Source of the DNA: Christiangramia oceanisediminis
Lineage (GTDB): Bacteria; Bacteroidota; Bacteroidia; Flavobacteriales; Flavobacteriaceae
Assembly (NCBI RefSeq): GCF_022570735.2
Contig: NZ_JANCNS010000002.1
Coordinates: 124,001-188,000 of the forward strand
Direction: 5' to 3'
DNA length: 64,000 nt
The translations under genes were made by a program, and so were the position numbers. Every line of letters begins with the position of its first letter. The first letter of the stretch is position 1. Of the stretch, positions 27,644 through 36,312 are shown piece by piece. Below the pieces are notes generated by a model. The model was given only the letters and a program-made list of their open reading frames with translations. It was not told where the DNA came from and searched no databases.

Positions 27644-28942
27644 ATGATGAAAAAACTAAGTTTTATACTATTGATAGCGATAATAGGTGTTTGTTCAGCT
27701 CAAAACCCAAAGGCTGAAGGCGGCAGTTTTGCCCTGATGAATGCCACGATACATACCGTAACCAATGGTACGCTGGAGAATTCGAATCTTTTGATCAAAG
27801 ATGGGAAGATCGCCAGGATCGGTGAACTGGGCTCTTTAGGAGCCGATGTTAAAAAGATCGATTGTAGTGGTTTGCATGTTTTCCCGGGAATGATCGATAG
27901 CGGAACTTCCCTTGGATTGGTTGAGGTGAGTTCGGTTGACCGAACTGATGACTCCAGGGAGATCGGGAATGTGATCCCACACATGAAAGCTTTAACTGCG
28001 GTTAACCCAAATTCGGCCCTGATACCTGTTACGAGGGTGAGCGGGGTTACTACCGTACTAACCGTTCCAGAAGGCGGGTTGTTTCCAGGTCAGGCAGCCC
28101 TCATCAATCTTCACGGCTATACTCCAGATCAAATGTCGGCAGGATTTTCTGCTGCGGTCATGAACTTTCCATCTTCCGGAAAAAGAGGCTGGTGGGACAG
28201 GCGTTCAGACGAAGAGATCGAAAAGGAAACCAGGGAGAACATGAAAGAACTGGCCGATATCTGGACGAAGGTAGAGCAGTACCATGAGCTGGATAGCATC
28301 AAGGCTAACGGAGGAACTTCGGTAAGCATGGATTATTATCCTGAAATGAAGGCCCTGCTTCCGGTATATCGAAAAGAAGTACCGTTGATGATCGAGGTAA
28401 ATAAAGAGAAGGATATTCGCAAAGCCCTTGAATGGGTTGAAGAAACAGGGGTGCGAGCAATTCTTACCGGAGTAGAAGAAGGTTTTCGCGTTGCCGATGA
28501 GATCGCAGAAGCGGGAATCCCGGTGATCGTTGGTCCTACGCTTAGTACACCGGCCAGGGATTACGATCGTTACGACAGGCCTTATACCAATCCCTCTGAT
28601 CTTATGGAGGCCGGGGTTAAGGTAGCCATCAGGACTTCTGAAGCCGAAAATGTACGTAATCTCCCTTATAATGCTGGTTTTGCTGCGGCTTACGGAATGA
28701 CAGAAGAAGAGGCATTTAAGGCCATTAGCATCATTCCGGCTGAATTGTTCCAGGTTTCTGACAAACTTGGATCGCTGGAAGAAGGTAAGCAAGCTACCTT
28801 GTTCATTTCAACCGGCCATCCTTTTGAAACATCCACAGATGTGGAGCACGTATTTATCAACGGCTGGAAGATCCCGATGCAAAGCAGGCATACCGAGCTT
28901 TATGAAGAATTCCTTCAAAGAAGTCCGGGTCTGGAAAAATAA
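27644..28942 (+). CDS. Secreted amidohydrolase-like protein, metal ligands lost
   Basis: 432 residues, signal peptide MMKKLSFILLIAIIGVCSA (a second ATG directly follows the first). Amidohydrolase scaffold throughout, including ALMNATIHTVTNGTLENSNLLIKDGKIARIG at the start and LGSLEEGKQATLFISTGHPFE at the end. The HxH position reads PGMIDSGTSLGL, the second metal histidine region reads IMIEVNKEKD-like text (PLMIEVNKEKDIRKAL), the third ILTGVEEGF, and the aspartate region AIRTSEAENV; all ligands are replaced. Probably a structural or regulatory partner of the active middle paralogue, though that is inference. Ends at a strong terminator. Confidence 0.8.
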   Translation: MMKKLSFILLIAIIGVCSAQNPKAEGGSFALMNATIHTVTNGTLENSNLLIKDGKIARIGELGSLGADVKKIDCSGLHVFPGMIDSGTSLGLVEVSSVDRTDDSREIGNVIPHMKALTAVNPNSALIPVTRVSGVTTVLTVPEGGLFPGQAALINLHGYTPDQMSAGFSAAVMNFPSSGKRGWWDRRSDEEIEKETRENMKELADIWTKVEQYHELDSIKANGGTSVSMDYYPEMKALLPVYRKEVPLMIEVNKEKDIRKALEWVEETGVRAILTGVEEGFRVADEIAEAGIPVIVGPTLSTPARDYDRYDRPYTNPSDLMEAGVKVAIRTSEAENVRNLPYNAGFAAAYGMTEEEAFKAISIIPAELFQVSDKLGSLEEGKQATLFISTGHPFETSTDVEHVFINGWKIPMQSRHTELYEEFLQRSPGLEK

Positions 28943-28962
28943 AAACTTGTATTTGAGAATTG

Positions 28963-28993
28963 AAAAGCGCGACCCAGGGTCGCGCTTTTTTTA
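28963..28993. terminator. Bidirectional terminator after the amidohydrolase operon
   Basis: AAAAGCGCGACC (28963-28974) pairs with GGTCGCGCTTTT (28978-28989) and is followed by a T-run on + and preceded by A-rich sequence giving Ts on -. It serves both the amidohydrolase operon and the convergent alpha/beta hydrolase, whose stop codon lies in the T-tract. Confidence 0.9.
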
Positions 28994-29626
28994 TTTCGCA
29001 AGATCGGTGATGAGATCCCGGTTCACTTCATGGCCACCATCAAAACTGATGATCTCCAGGTTTTTTGGAAACAACTCATGTAGCCGCTTTTCTTCGGTCT
29101 TTAAAATTTCGGGATTCAGGTATTCGTCCTGGGTGCCGAAAATGAATTTTATCTCGGTATCTGAAAGGTGTTCAAAATCTTCAGTTTTAAGCTCCTGAGG
29201 CACTTTTCCCGAATGAAGAATAAGCTTGCTGCAATTTATCTTTCTCCTGGCCACGAAACGGGTAGCTACCGAAACTCCCTGGGAATACCCGAAGATGTAA
29301 AGATTTTCAGCTTCAGCCAGGTTTTCAGCTTCATAAACCGCATCCAGGTAACTCAGCATATTTTCGATCTCTTCTTCCAGGTTCTCCCGGGTGAGCCACG
29401 ATGCACCCACATGCCGATATTCACCATTCAGGTAATATTTTGATTGCGCCTGAGGGGCAATGATGTAATTCTCTTCCGGATCCAGGTGTTTGAAATATTT
29501 CAGGAAGTACCTGCTCAAATATCCGATACCGTGGAAGGCGAGCCAGACGTTTTTAGTGGCGGTCCTTTTATTTAAGGTTGAATAGGTATTTGAAATCGTA
29601 TAAGAAAGCTTATTCTCTTTATGCAT
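28991..29626 (-). CDS. Alpha/beta hydrolase, small esterase type
   Basis: 211 residues, cytoplasmic. Nucleophile elbow FGYSQGVSVATRF (GxSxG, Ser about 112), oxyanion-hole region VWLAFHGIGYLSRYF (about 28-40), an aspartate candidate in IFGTQDEYLNP (about 170) and the catalytic histidine in FDGGHEVNRD near the C-terminus. This is the carboxylesterase/phospholipase-like small hydrolase pattern; substrate unknown. Divergent from the thioesterase-men genes with a 47-base gap. Confidence 0.82.
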   Translation of the reverse strand: MHKENKLSYTISNTYSTLNKRTATKNVWLAFHGIGYLSRYFLKYFKHLDPEENYIIAPQAQSKYYLNGEYRHVGASWLTRENLEEEIENMLSYLDAVYEAENLAEAENLYIFGYSQGVSVATRFVARRKINCSKLILHSGKVPQELKTEDFEHLSDTEIKFIFGTQDEYLNPEILKTEEKRLHELFPKNLEIISFDGGHEVNRDLITDLAK

Positions 29627-29673
29627 GTTGTTTCTGGTTTCGTATTTTTACAAAGTAACCAATCATTTATAAG

Positions 29674-30096
29674 ATGACGAAAGATGAGATGCTCGAGCTT
29701 TCCAGGAAGGTGTGTAAAAACACTCTTATGGAAACACTGGAAATTGAATTCACCGAAATTGGAGAGGATTATCTAATAGCCAGAATGCCGGTGAATTCTC
29801 GGGTGCACCAGCCAGACGGGGTTTTACACGGCGGCGCCAGCGTGGCCCTTGCAGAAAGTGTGGGAAGCCTGGCCAGTTATGCATTCCTGGACAACGAAAA
29901 ATTTTTTGTGAGAGGGATCGAAATTTCAGCAAATCATCTCAAAGGTATTAAGGAAGGCTGGGTTTTTGCCAAAGCTACCTTCATTCATAAGGGTAGAACC
30001 ACGCAGCTTTTCGAGATCAGGATCACCGATGAGGCCGCGAACCTGATTTCAATCGTAAAATTAACCACTATCTCACTGCCAAAGGAAAAAAGATGA
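29674..30096 (+). CDS. PaaI-like hotdog thioesterase, candidate DHNA-CoA thioesterase
   Basis: 140 residues with the hotdog motif HQPDGVLHGGASVALAESVGSLASY (about 46-70; I cite only the HGG core as diagnostic) containing the catalytic Glu of the PaaI/MenI group. Its stop overlaps the ATG of menF by four bases (ATGA), so the two are translationally coupled. Menaquinone synthesis needs a thioesterase that releases 1,4-dihydroxy-2-naphthoate from its CoA ester, and proteins of this family (MenI/YdiI) do that in other bacteria; assignment here rests on the operon position and family. Confidence 0.8.
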   Translation: MTKDEMLELSRKVCKNTLMETLEIEFTEIGEDYLIARMPVNSRVHQPDGVLHGGASVALAESVGSLASYAFLDNEKFFVRGIEISANHLKGIKEGWVFAKATFIHKGRTTQLFEIRITDEAANLISIVKLTTISLPKEKR

Positions 30097-31244
30097 CGCA
30101 GGCTTCTGAATTTTATAAAAAAATAAGTGAGCAGCTGAAGGCCGGAAAAGCATTTGTTGCCTATTCAAGGCCGGGGGACCATCTCGTAAATGCCCTTCTT
30201 CAAAATGATAAAAGCGTCCATCAATTAATAGATCTGAATGAAAGCGGGTTCATATTCGCACCTTTCAAGGCAGATGGAGCGGCTTATATTATACCTTCAG
30301 AAGGATCGGATTTCCTTGAATTCGACAATAAGGATGCAGAAAATATCGATAGTGAGCTTTTCGAATCCCTGTCGCTTACGACCGATTTTGAAATGATGGA
30401 AGAAGACCAGAAAGTTCATGAAAAACTGGTGCAGAAAGGCATCGATAGGATCAAAGATGGAGAATTTCAGAAGGTGGTACTGGCAAGATCAGAAAAAGTG
30501 CAGGTTCATGACCCGGATCCCCTCAGGATCTTCAAAAAACTGCTGAATAAATATTCCGAAGCTTTTGTTTACTTATGGTTTCATCCTGAAACCGGCACCT
30601 GGCTGGGTGCGACTCCTGAAACTTTGCTAAGGTCTGAGCGAAATAAATTCCATACGATGGCACTGGCCGGGACCCAGCTTTACAGAGGTGAAGAAAACGT
30701 GGAATGGGGTCAAAAAGAAGCCGAGGAACAGGCTTTTGTAACCGATTATATAGTTGACTCCTTGAAGAACCTGAAAGCTGTAGAAGAACTGGAAGTTTCT
30801 GAGCCTTATTCTTCGAGAGCCGGTAGCCTGCTTCATATTCGAACGGATATTTCAGGAAAAATGAATGATCCTGGAGATCTGGAGAAGGTGATCTCGACCT
30901 TACATCCAACACCCGCGGTTTGCGGAATGCCCAAACAGGAAGCACTTCAGTTCATCTTAAAAAATGAGGAGCATGACCGGGAATTCTATTCGGGTTACCT
31001 GGGAGAATTGAACTTGAAATCGACGACTCACCGAAGCGGGAACAGGAGAAACCAGGAAAACAGGCAATTTTCGGCCATTTCCAAAAAAACCGAACTATTC
31101 GTCAACCTGCGTTGTATGAAACTTAAGGAAGGCCAGGCCAGGATTTTTATCGGTGGCGGAATTACCAAAGATTCCAATGCGGCCGATGAATGGATGGAGA
31201 CCGTGAACAAATCGCAGACCATGAAAGCCGTGCTTGTTAAATAA
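30093..31244 (+). CDS. menF: Isochorismate synthase
   Basis: Converts chorismate to isochorismate, the entry to menaquinone (or catecholate siderophore) synthesis. 383 residues. Chorismate-binding blocks in order: KVVLARSEKV (about 128), WLGATPETLL (about 170), MALAGTQLYRGEE (about 188), HIRTDISG (about 248), HPTPAVCGMPKQEAL (about 270), then EFYSGYLGEL and IFIGGGIT. It is coupled to the upstream thioesterase by an ATGA overlap and followed 50 bases later by menD, so menaquinone is the intended pathway. Confidence 0.92.
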   Translation: MTQASEFYKKISEQLKAGKAFVAYSRPGDHLVNALLQNDKSVHQLIDLNESGFIFAPFKADGAAYIIPSEGSDFLEFDNKDAENIDSELFESLSLTTDFEMMEEDQKVHEKLVQKGIDRIKDGEFQKVVLARSEKVQVHDPDPLRIFKKLLNKYSEAFVYLWFHPETGTWLGATPETLLRSERNKFHTMALAGTQLYRGEENVEWGQKEAEEQAFVTDYIVDSLKNLKAVEELEVSEPYSSRAGSLLHIRTDISGKMNDPGDLEKVISTLHPTPAVCGMPKQEALQFILKNEEHDREFYSGYLGELNLKSTTHRSGNRRNQENRQFSAISKKTELFVNLRCMKLKEGQARIFIGGGITKDSNAADEWMETVNKSQTMKAVLVK

Positions 31245-31279
31245 GCTCAAAAAGCTTCCGGCAAATACGCTGTAAATTG

Positions 31280-31287
31280 TAATTTTG
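31280..31287 (+). promoter_or_regulatory. Possible -7 element close to the menD start
   Basis: TAATTTTG matches the Bacteroidota -7 consensus TAnnTTTG exactly but ends only 7 bases before the menD ATG, so a transcript from it would have almost no leader. No good -33 TTG was found. Confidence 0.3.
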
Positions 31288-31294
31288 GGCATCT

Positions 31295-33028
31295 ATGAAA
31301 TATTCCAAGATTCCTGTCGCTCGTTCTGTGGTGGCTCTTTGCGTCGCCAAGGATATTAAAAATGTGGTGATTTCTCCGGGTTCCCGAAATGCACCGCTCA
31401 CCATTGGGTTCACTCATCACGATGAGATTAATGCCTATAGCGTTGTTGACGAGAGGTGCGCTGCCTTTTTTGCACTCGGAATGGCCCAGCAGCTTAAAAA
31501 GCCCGTAGCTCTTGTTTGTACCTCTGGTTCGGCTTTACTGAATTATTACCCGGCTATTGCCGAAGCTTTTTACAGCGATATTCCGTTGGTGGTGATTTCT
31601 GCCGACAGGCCTATCGAACGTATCGACATTGGGGATGGGCAAACCATTCGCCAAAAGAACGTTTTTGAGAATCATATTTTGTATTCTGCTAATTTGTATT
31701 CTGAACTGGTTCTGGAAGATAAGGCCATAGACCCAAAACTTCAGCAGAAGCAATTCGAGGCCCAGAAACACAACGAACGCGAGATCAATCTTGCACTCAA
31801 TAAAGCGATTGAAGGCAGCGGACCGGTACATATAAATGTTCCTTTTTATGAGCCTTTATACGATACGGTAGAGGACATTGAGGTTTCTCCGCTGGAGATC
31901 CTGCCGGAATTAAGGGAAAAGCATTATTCTGAAAATCAGTTGAAGGCTTACGCCGAAGTATGGAATAAGGCAAAAAGAAAGATGGTCATCGTTGGAGTTG
32001 CCCAGCCCGATGCGGTTGAGCAGCAATTTCTGGATAAGCTGGCCCAGGATCCCGGCACTATTGTTTTTACTGAAACCACCTCCAACATGCACCAGGAGGA
32101 ATTCTTCACCCGTATCGATACCATCATTGGCCCCATCGAAAAGGATGAGAACAGGGAAGAATTGTTCCAGATGCTGAAGCCGGATATCCTGCTCACATTC
32201 GGTGGCATGATAGTTTCCAAAAAGGTCAAGGCATTTCTCAGAAAATATAATCCCGCTCATCATTGGCATGTGGATCCAAAAAAAGCTTACAATACTTTCT
32301 TTTGCCTCAACAAACATTTCGAAACCGAAGTGAACGATTTTTTCCGGGCTTTTCTTCCGCTTACTGAAAATTCCGAGGGCGATTACGGCGATTACTGGAA
32401 AGAGGTGAGATCCAGGAGGCAGAAGCGACATGAGCAGTATATGGCAGAGATCCCATATTCAGACCTTAAAGCCATGCAGCAGGTGGTTCCCGTGGTGCCT
32501 AAACAGGCCATTGTACATTTTGGGAACAGTTCGGTGATCAGGTATGCACAATTATTTCAGTGGCATCCAGAACTTAAGATCTACTGTAACCGCGGAACCA
32601 GTGGTATCGATGGCAGTACATCTACTGCAGTGGGTGCGGCGGCTGTTTCCGGCGATCCCGTGTTGATGATCAGCGGTGATCTTAGTTTCTTTTACGACAG
32701 CAATGCGCTTTGGAATAATTACATCCCTTCAAATTTCAGGATCATCGTGTTGAATAACAATGGCGGCGGTATTTTCAGAATACTCCCTGGTAACAAGAAT
32801 TCAGAGAATTTTGATACCTATTTTGAAACCATCCATGATCTGAAAGCAAAACCGCTTTGCGACCTGTATGACTTCGAATACCGAAAGGCGAACAACGAAG
32901 TTGAAGTGAAAGAGAATCTCGAAGATTTCTTTGATGCCTCTGAAAAACCCCGACTACTGGAAATTTTTACTCCGCGAAAGATCAACGACGAGGTGTTGCT
33001 GGAATACTTTAATTTTATGAAATCTTAA
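31295..33028 (+). CDS. menD: SEPHCHC synthase (2-succinyl-5-enolpyruvyl-6-hydroxy-3-cyclohexene-1-carboxylate synthase)
   Basis: ThDP- and Mg-dependent addition of 2-oxoglutarate-derived succinic semialdehyde to isochorismate. 577 residues, usual length. Seen: VISPGSRNAPLTIGF near the N-terminus, the cofactor-activating Glu in SVVDERCAAFFALGMA (about 55), CTSGSALLNYYPA (about 74), and the ThDP-binding motif SGDLSFFYDSNALWNN (about 465-480). Follows menF directly and is followed by a small DUF2853 gene. Confidence 0.95.
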   Translation: MKYSKIPVARSVVALCVAKDIKNVVISPGSRNAPLTIGFTHHDEINAYSVVDERCAAFFALGMAQQLKKPVALVCTSGSALLNYYPAIAEAFYSDIPLVVISADRPIERIDIGDGQTIRQKNVFENHILYSANLYSELVLEDKAIDPKLQQKQFEAQKHNEREINLALNKAIEGSGPVHINVPFYEPLYDTVEDIEVSPLEILPELREKHYSENQLKAYAEVWNKAKRKMVIVGVAQPDAVEQQFLDKLAQDPGTIVFTETTSNMHQEEFFTRIDTIIGPIEKDENREELFQMLKPDILLTFGGMIVSKKVKAFLRKYNPAHHWHVDPKKAYNTFFCLNKHFETEVNDFFRAFLPLTENSEGDYGDYWKEVRSRRQKRHEQYMAEIPYSDLKAMQQVVPVVPKQAIVHFGNSSVIRYAQLFQWHPELKIYCNRGTSGIDGSTSTAVGAAAVSGDPVLMISGDLSFFYDSNALWNNYIPSNFRIIVLNNNGGGIFRILPGNKNSENFDTYFETIHDLKAKPLCDLYDFEYRKANNEVEVKENLEDFFDASEKPRLLEIFTPRKINDEVLLEYFNFMKS

Positions 33029-33092
33029 GTTTAGGCTAACATTTGTTCAGAAACATTTTGGCTATATTCTCGATCAACTAAAATTTATTATT

Positions 33093-33437
33093 ATGAGCAA
33101 ACTTGATGAAAAAGTAGGTAGGTACCTGGACGACTTAAAATCGAAGGTAGGTGAAAGCAATCCAGATGTTGATCTTTTAAGGAAGATAGCACAATCCATG
33201 GGCCCCAGTATCTATAATGCCGATGCCGAGACGGTCTCCAGTTCCAGCGAATCTGAGGTCGAAACCGTTAAGAAGAACTTCGTGATGAAGAAGCTTGGAA
33301 TTACCGATGAAGGCAAGGTGAACGAAGCTGTGAACCAGGTCCTGGAAAAGTATGGTAAATCAAACCGAAATAAGTATCGCGTGGTGATCTACTACCTGCT
33401 TACCAAACATTTTGGCAAGGAAAGCCAGTTCAAATAA
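33093..33437 (+). CDS. DUF2853-family protein
   Basis: 114 residues, cytoplasmic, strongly charged and helical. Its text (KLDEKVGRYLDDLKSKVGES... KKNFVMKKLGITD... IYYLLTKHFGKE) is that of the DUF2853 family, small conserved proteins of unknown function common in Bacteroidota and Proteobacteria. A serine-rich stretch (VSSSSESEVE) sits in the middle. Follows menD by 64 bases and ends at a terminator, so it may close the men transcript; no functional link to quinone synthesis is known to me. Confidence 0.82.
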   Translation: MSKLDEKVGRYLDDLKSKVGESNPDVDLLRKIAQSMGPSIYNADAETVSSSSESEVETVKKNFVMKKLGITDEGKVNEAVNQVLEKYGKSNRNKYRVVIYYLLTKHFGKESQFK

Positions 33438-33456
33438 AAATTTGTATCCATGTATT

Positions 33457-33496
33457 AAGATCCGTTTAGGGGATATTCCTTTAAACGGATCTTTTT
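33457..33496 (+). terminator. Terminator after the DUF2853 gene
   Basis: AAGATCCGTTTA (33457-33468) pairs with TAAACGGATCTT (33482-33493), then TTTC. A TATCTTTG box (33512-33519), which fits TAnnTTTG, follows and could start the next gene. Confidence 0.8.
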
Positions 33497-33538
33497 CTAT
33501 ATGATTAAGCCTATCTTTGTGCACTTAATTTTGAAATT

Positions 33539-34375
33539 ATGATTCAGCTAGGGGATTTTCACGAACTCATCATGAAACGCTCAACCGATTTTGGGGTTTA
33601 CCTCGAAAACCAGGAAGGTGACGAGGTGCTGCTACCTAATAAATACGTTCCCGAAAATTGGAAACCTGAAGAATTGATCAGCGTTTTTGTATATCTCGAT
33701 CACGAAGAGCGGCCGGTCGCCACTACGCTGGAACCCAAGATCAAGCTGGATGAATTTGGCACTCTCCAATGTGTAGACGTGAATAAATACGGCGCTTTCC
33801 TGGACTGGGGGCTCGAAAAACATTTGTTCGTGCCATTTAAGGAGCAGGTAGTTCCTATGCAGAAAGGAGAGGAATATCTGGTTTTCTGTTACCTGGACCT
33901 GGAAACCGAAAGACTGGCAGCTTCCTCCAAGGTTCACGCTTTTCTGGATAATTCCACGCTTACCGTAGAACCTTTTGAAGAGATAGAACTCATTATTAGC
34001 AACAAAACCGAATTGGGTTACAATGTTATTATCAATGGCCTGCACCTGGGGCTATTATATGAAGATGAGGTCTTCAAATCGATAAAGGAAGGCGATCGGG
34101 TAAAGGGATGGGTCAAGAAAATACGAAGCGATAATAAGATTGACGTGGTGCTTCAGCGCCCGGGATACCGTAGTATCGAGCCAAATGCACAGAAGGTACT
34201 GGATAGGCTGAAGGATGCCGGAGGATTTCTTGATCTTTCAGATAAGTCTGATCCCCAGGAGATTCAGGACAGGTTACAAATGAGTAAGAAAAGTTTTAAA
34301 CGTGCAGCCGGGAGTTTATATAAGCAGCGAATGATCGAAATAAAAGAAGACGGGATACATCTGAAGGATCAGTAA
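33539..34375 (+). CDS. CvfB-like S1 RNA-binding protein
   Basis: 278 residues. Tandem S1-type beta barrels (about 1-60, 70-140 and 145-210; the second begins LQCVDVNKYGAFLDWGLEKHLFVPFKEQ) are followed by a winged-helix end (MSKKSFKRAAGSLYKQRMIEIKEDG, about 248-275). This arrangement is that of CvfB/YitL, a nucleic-acid-binding virulence-regulation protein of staphylococci whose bacterial role is poorly defined. Likely expressed from its own promoter (TATCTTTG at 33512). Its stop overlaps the convergent small exported protein by seven bases. Confidence 0.85.
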   Translation: MIQLGDFHELIMKRSTDFGVYLENQEGDEVLLPNKYVPENWKPEELISVFVYLDHEERPVATTLEPKIKLDEFGTLQCVDVNKYGAFLDWGLEKHLFVPFKEQVVPMQKGEEYLVFCYLDLETERLAASSKVHAFLDNSTLTVEPFEEIELIISNKTELGYNVIINGLHLGLLYEDEVFKSIKEGDRVKGWVKKIRSDNKIDVVLQRPGYRSIEPNAQKVLDRLKDAGGFLDLSDKSDPQEIQDRLQMSKKSFKRAAGSLYKQRMIEIKEDGIHLKDQ

Positions 34376-34818
34376 TCAAACCTGGTGTAATAGCGTTGCT
34401 GCATTCCGAAACCCCTGTAGTTATAATTATTAAGGAACGGGTTGGCGTAATAAGGATTGGTTAAAATGTCATTTTGATCTCTTAGTCTGGGCTCCAGGCT
34501 AACTTCCATGAATTTCTTATCCTTTTTGGCGTAGGGAAGAGGAGAACCCAGTTCTACTTTTCGCTGAATCTTAGACCGGTTCGTCTGGTCTATGATGGCG
34601 ACCATATCTATTTGCTGTCCGGGATTATAGTCCTTTAAATGAAGAAAACTGCCATCTGGTAAACTGAACTTTGATTCGGTTTGCCAGGTAAAACCTATTT
34701 CTTTCCAGCTGTTCTCGATTCCACGATTTCCGATCTCAAAATCCTCACGATCCCAGTATTCCTGAGCATTTAGGCCTAGGCCAACAAATAAGAGAAAAAA
34801 TAGAATTTTGAATTTCAT
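34369..34818 (-). CDS. Small exported protein of unknown function
   Basis: 149 residues with a signal peptide (MKFKILFFLLFVGLGLNA, then QEYWDRED). The mature part is polar, beta-leaning and ends in a Tyr/Asn/Arg-rich tail (NPFLNNYNYRGFGMQQRYY, then TRFDY). No cysteine anchor is present, so it is periplasmic or secreted. I recognise no family. Convergent with the CvfB-like gene and divergent from the DUF2059 gene. Confidence 0.65.
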   Translation of the reverse strand: MKFKILFFLLFVGLGLNAQEYWDREDFEIGNRGIENSWKEIGFTWQTESKFSLPDGSFLHLKDYNPGQQIDMVAIIDQTNRSKIQRKVELGSPLPYAKKDKKFMEVSLEPRLRDQNDILTNPYYANPFLNNYNYRGFGMQQRYYTRFDY

Positions 34819-34956
34819 GGTTCGATTTTTACTACTTTAATCAAAAATGATGCAAACAGATAACAAAATTAAGGATAAAATTAATTTTATTAAAGACGGT
34901 TTTTTAGCTGAAAGGGTTATTTTCGTAACCAACTTTATTCAATACAATTTAATTTT

Positions 34957-35361
34957 ATGAAAAGAACATTATTTTTTCTGTTTATCGCAGTAATATCATT
35001 CGGCGCTCAGGCTCAGGAAACCAGTACGAAGGAAGCAAAGGCAATTAAGCTTATCGAAATGACCTCCGGGCAACAATTCGATATTATGACGGAACCTTTG
35101 GTGAACATGGTTCCTGAAGCTAACCAGGAGGCTTTTAAAAAAGAATTGAAGGCGAGTACGGGAGAGCTCTATAAAAAGCTGGCAACTGTCTATACCGATA
35201 ATTTCAGTGAAGAGGAACTGGACCAGATCCTTGCGTTTTATGATACTCCGGTTGGAGAAAAGATGGTAGAGACCACTCCAGAACTTACTAAAAAAGCGAT
35301 GGAAATAGGTCAGGCATGGGGTCAGGAACTTCAGCCACTTATCATGAAGTACACGAATTAG
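34957..35361 (+). CDS. DUF2059-family secreted protein
   Basis: 134 residues, signal peptide MKRTLFFLFIAVISFGAQA then QETS. The mature helical part (YTDNFSEEELDQILAFYDTPVGEKM and PELTKKAMEIGQAWG) is the DUF2059 signature, found in small periplasmic proteins of unknown function. It stands between the men genes and menB, ending at a strong terminator. Confidence 0.85.
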   Translation: MKRTLFFLFIAVISFGAQAQETSTKEAKAIKLIEMTSGQQFDIMTEPLVNMVPEANQEAFKKELKASTGELYKKLATVYTDNFSEEELDQILAFYDTPVGEKMVETTPELTKKAMEIGQAWGQELQPLIMKYTN

Positions 35362-35380
35362 GAAATTCTATCAGGATTTT

Positions 35381-35412
35381 AAAAGCCCTCTGCAACCCAG
35401 AGGGCTTTTTTT
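35381..35412 (+). terminator. Terminator between the DUF2059 gene and menB
   Basis: AAAAGCCCTCTG (35381-35392) pairs with CAGAGGGCTTTT (35398-35409) and a T-run follows. Confidence 0.92.
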
Positions 35413-35464
35413 ATGACTTTTTATACTGAAACGAAAAGGCTATTTTTACCTTAAAATTTATACC

Positions 35465-36304
35465 ATGTCAAAGATCGAATGGAAGACCGTAAAGGAATTC
35501 GAAGATATTACTTATAAAAAGGCCAATGGTGTGGCCAGGATCGCCTTTAACAGGCCAGATGTACGTAACGCTTTCAGGCCAAAGACAACTTCAGAACTGC
35601 TGGAAGCATTTCATGATGCCAACGAGGATACCACTATCGGTGCCGTTTTACTGTCTGGAGAAGGACCTTCTTCAAAGGATGGGAAATGGTCTTTCTGCAG
35701 CGGAGGTGATCAAAAGGCCAGGGGACACCAGGGCTATGTTGGAGATGATGGTTACCACAGGCTTAATATTCTTGAAGTACAACGTCTCATCCGTTTTATG
35801 CCGAAAGCCGTGATTTGCGTGGTGCCCGGATGGGCTGTAGGAGGCGGACACAGTTTACACGTTGTGTGCGACCTCACCCTGGCCAGTAAGGAACACGCTA
35901 TCTTTAAACAAACCGATGCCGATGTGACCAGCTTTGACGCTGGTTATGGATCAGCTTACCTTGCGAAAATGGTAGGGCAGAAGAAGGCCAGGGAGATCTT
36001 CTTTTTAGGTCGTAATTATTCGGCCCAGGAAGCCTATGAAATGGGAATGGTGAACGCGGTGATCCCGCATGATGAACTGGAGGATACTGCTTACGAATGG
36101 GCGCAGGAAATCATGGCTAAATCGCCAACTTCTATAAAAATGCTGAAGTTCGCCATGAACATGACCGATGACGGAATGGTAGGCCAGCAGGTTTTTGCAG
36201 GCGAAGTGACAAGACTCGCCTATATGACCGATGAAGCTAAGGAGGGAAGAGATGCCTTCCTGGAAAAGCGCAAACCGAATTTCCAAAAGCGCTGGATACC
36301 TTAA
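35465..36304 (+). CDS. menB: 1,4-dihydroxy-2-naphthoyl-CoA synthase
   Basis: Crotonase-fold enzyme that closes the naphthoate ring from succinylbenzoyl-CoA in menaquinone synthesis. 279 residues. Seen: FNRPDVRNAFRP (about 28-39), the MenB-specific loop WSFCSGGDQKARG (about 76-88), oxyanion-hole WAVGGGHSLHVVCD (about 123-136), and TDADVTSFDAGYGSAYLAK (about 153-171), whose residues mark MenB rather than a general enoyl-CoA hydratase. It is separated from menF-menD by about 2.4 kb of other genes; menC, menE and menA are not in the window. Confidence 0.95.
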   Translation: MSKIEWKTVKEFEDITYKKANGVARIAFNRPDVRNAFRPKTTSELLEAFHDANEDTTIGAVLLSGEGPSSKDGKWSFCSGGDQKARGHQGYVGDDGYHRLNILEVQRLIRFMPKAVICVVPGWAVGGGHSLHVVCDLTLASKEHAIFKQTDADVTSFDAGYGSAYLAKMVGQKKAREIFFLGRNYSAQEAYEMGMVNAVIPHDELEDTAYEWAQEIMAKSPTSIKMLKFAMNMTDDGMVGQQVFAGEVTRLAYMTDEAKEGRDAFLEKRKPNFQKRWIP

Positions 36305-36312
36305 AAACTCAG

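Noticed and set aside
28205-28792. 195-residue antisense frame in the third amidohydrolase gene
   Set aside because: Antisense shadow; no motif and no start context.
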